Assembly (NCBI GenBank): GCA_017481325.1 | Contig: JAFUPG010000086.1 | Location: forward strand, 1 to 6,644 | Reading direction: 5' to 3' | DNA: 6,644 nt | Source: Oscillospiraceae bacterium | GTDB taxonomy: Bacteria > Bacillota_A > Clostridia > Oscillospirales > Oscillospiraceae | Part shown: positions 6,584-6,644 of the stretch, in pieces | Numbering within the stretch: position 1 is the first letter of the stretch | Layout: each line of letters begins with the position of its first letter | Translations under genes and position numbers: made by a program | Notes under the pieces: generated by a model | Told to the model about the DNA's origin: nothing | Seen by the model: only the letters and a program-made list of their open reading frames with translations | The model's database searches: none

Positions 6584-6644
6584 ATGTCATTGCGAGGAGG
6601 CATTTTTGCCGACGTGGCAATCTGTTTTCTAAATGTTTCAATTA
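6584..6644. repeat. Second copy of the left-edge element, 3' end cut by window edge
   Basis: ATGTCATTGCGAGGAG (6584-6599) equals the reverse complement of 109-124. After a small hairpin (GGCA-TTTT-TGCC, 6599-6610), positions 6610-6639 match 17-46 at 29 of 30 bases. It is in the same orientation as the left arm of the element at 1-124, and its inverted right arm would lie beyond the window. Confidence 0.85.

Noticed and set aside
6250..6641. Two minus-strand open frames of 117 and 71 codons at the right end
   Set aside because: They run through the terminator, hairpin repeat and dispersed element and show no protein-like conservation or good ribosome site.

Overview
The window looks like a chromosomal segment of a low-to-moderate GC Firmicute, most likely a gut Clostridium-class organism of the Oscillospirales type. 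Supporting signs are AGGAGG-type ribosome binding sites, a Gram-positive-style VanW-family wall protein, a GC-rich coding bias next to AT-rich spacers, and short palindromic repeats in the spacers. The taxon is an inference; no 16S or other decisive marker is present.

Layout: positions 1-504 hold no gene. They contain an inverted-repeat, MITE-like element (1-124) and a 100-bp tandem repeat of about 2.6 units (191-453), and end in a G-free pyrimidine-rich stretch and a Shine-Dalgarno sequence. Positions 505-4023 encode a complete Mfd, the transcription-repair coupling factor. Its stop codon lies inside a long hairpin that probably ends the mRNA. A 180-base spacer then carries a promoter with a perfect TATAAT, a 15-bp palindrome in the expected 5' leader, and a good ribosome binding site. 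Positions 4203-6338 encode a membrane-anchored extracytoplasmic VanW-family protein with a repetitive acidic Ser/Thr/Glu/Pro tail. A textbook intrinsic terminator follows at 6364-6399. Positions 6400-6644 are again non-coding, with a hairpin element related to the left tandem repeat and the start of a second copy of the left-edge element.

The two genes point the same way but appear to be separate transcription units, and no shared pathway is evident: Mfd acts on stalled RNA polymerase at DNA lesions, the VanW protein in the cell envelope. I see no defence system, mobile gene cluster or CRISPR. The least ordinary content is in the non-coding flanks, where two repeat families occur on both sides of the gene pair and keep their hairpins although the stem bases differ between copies.
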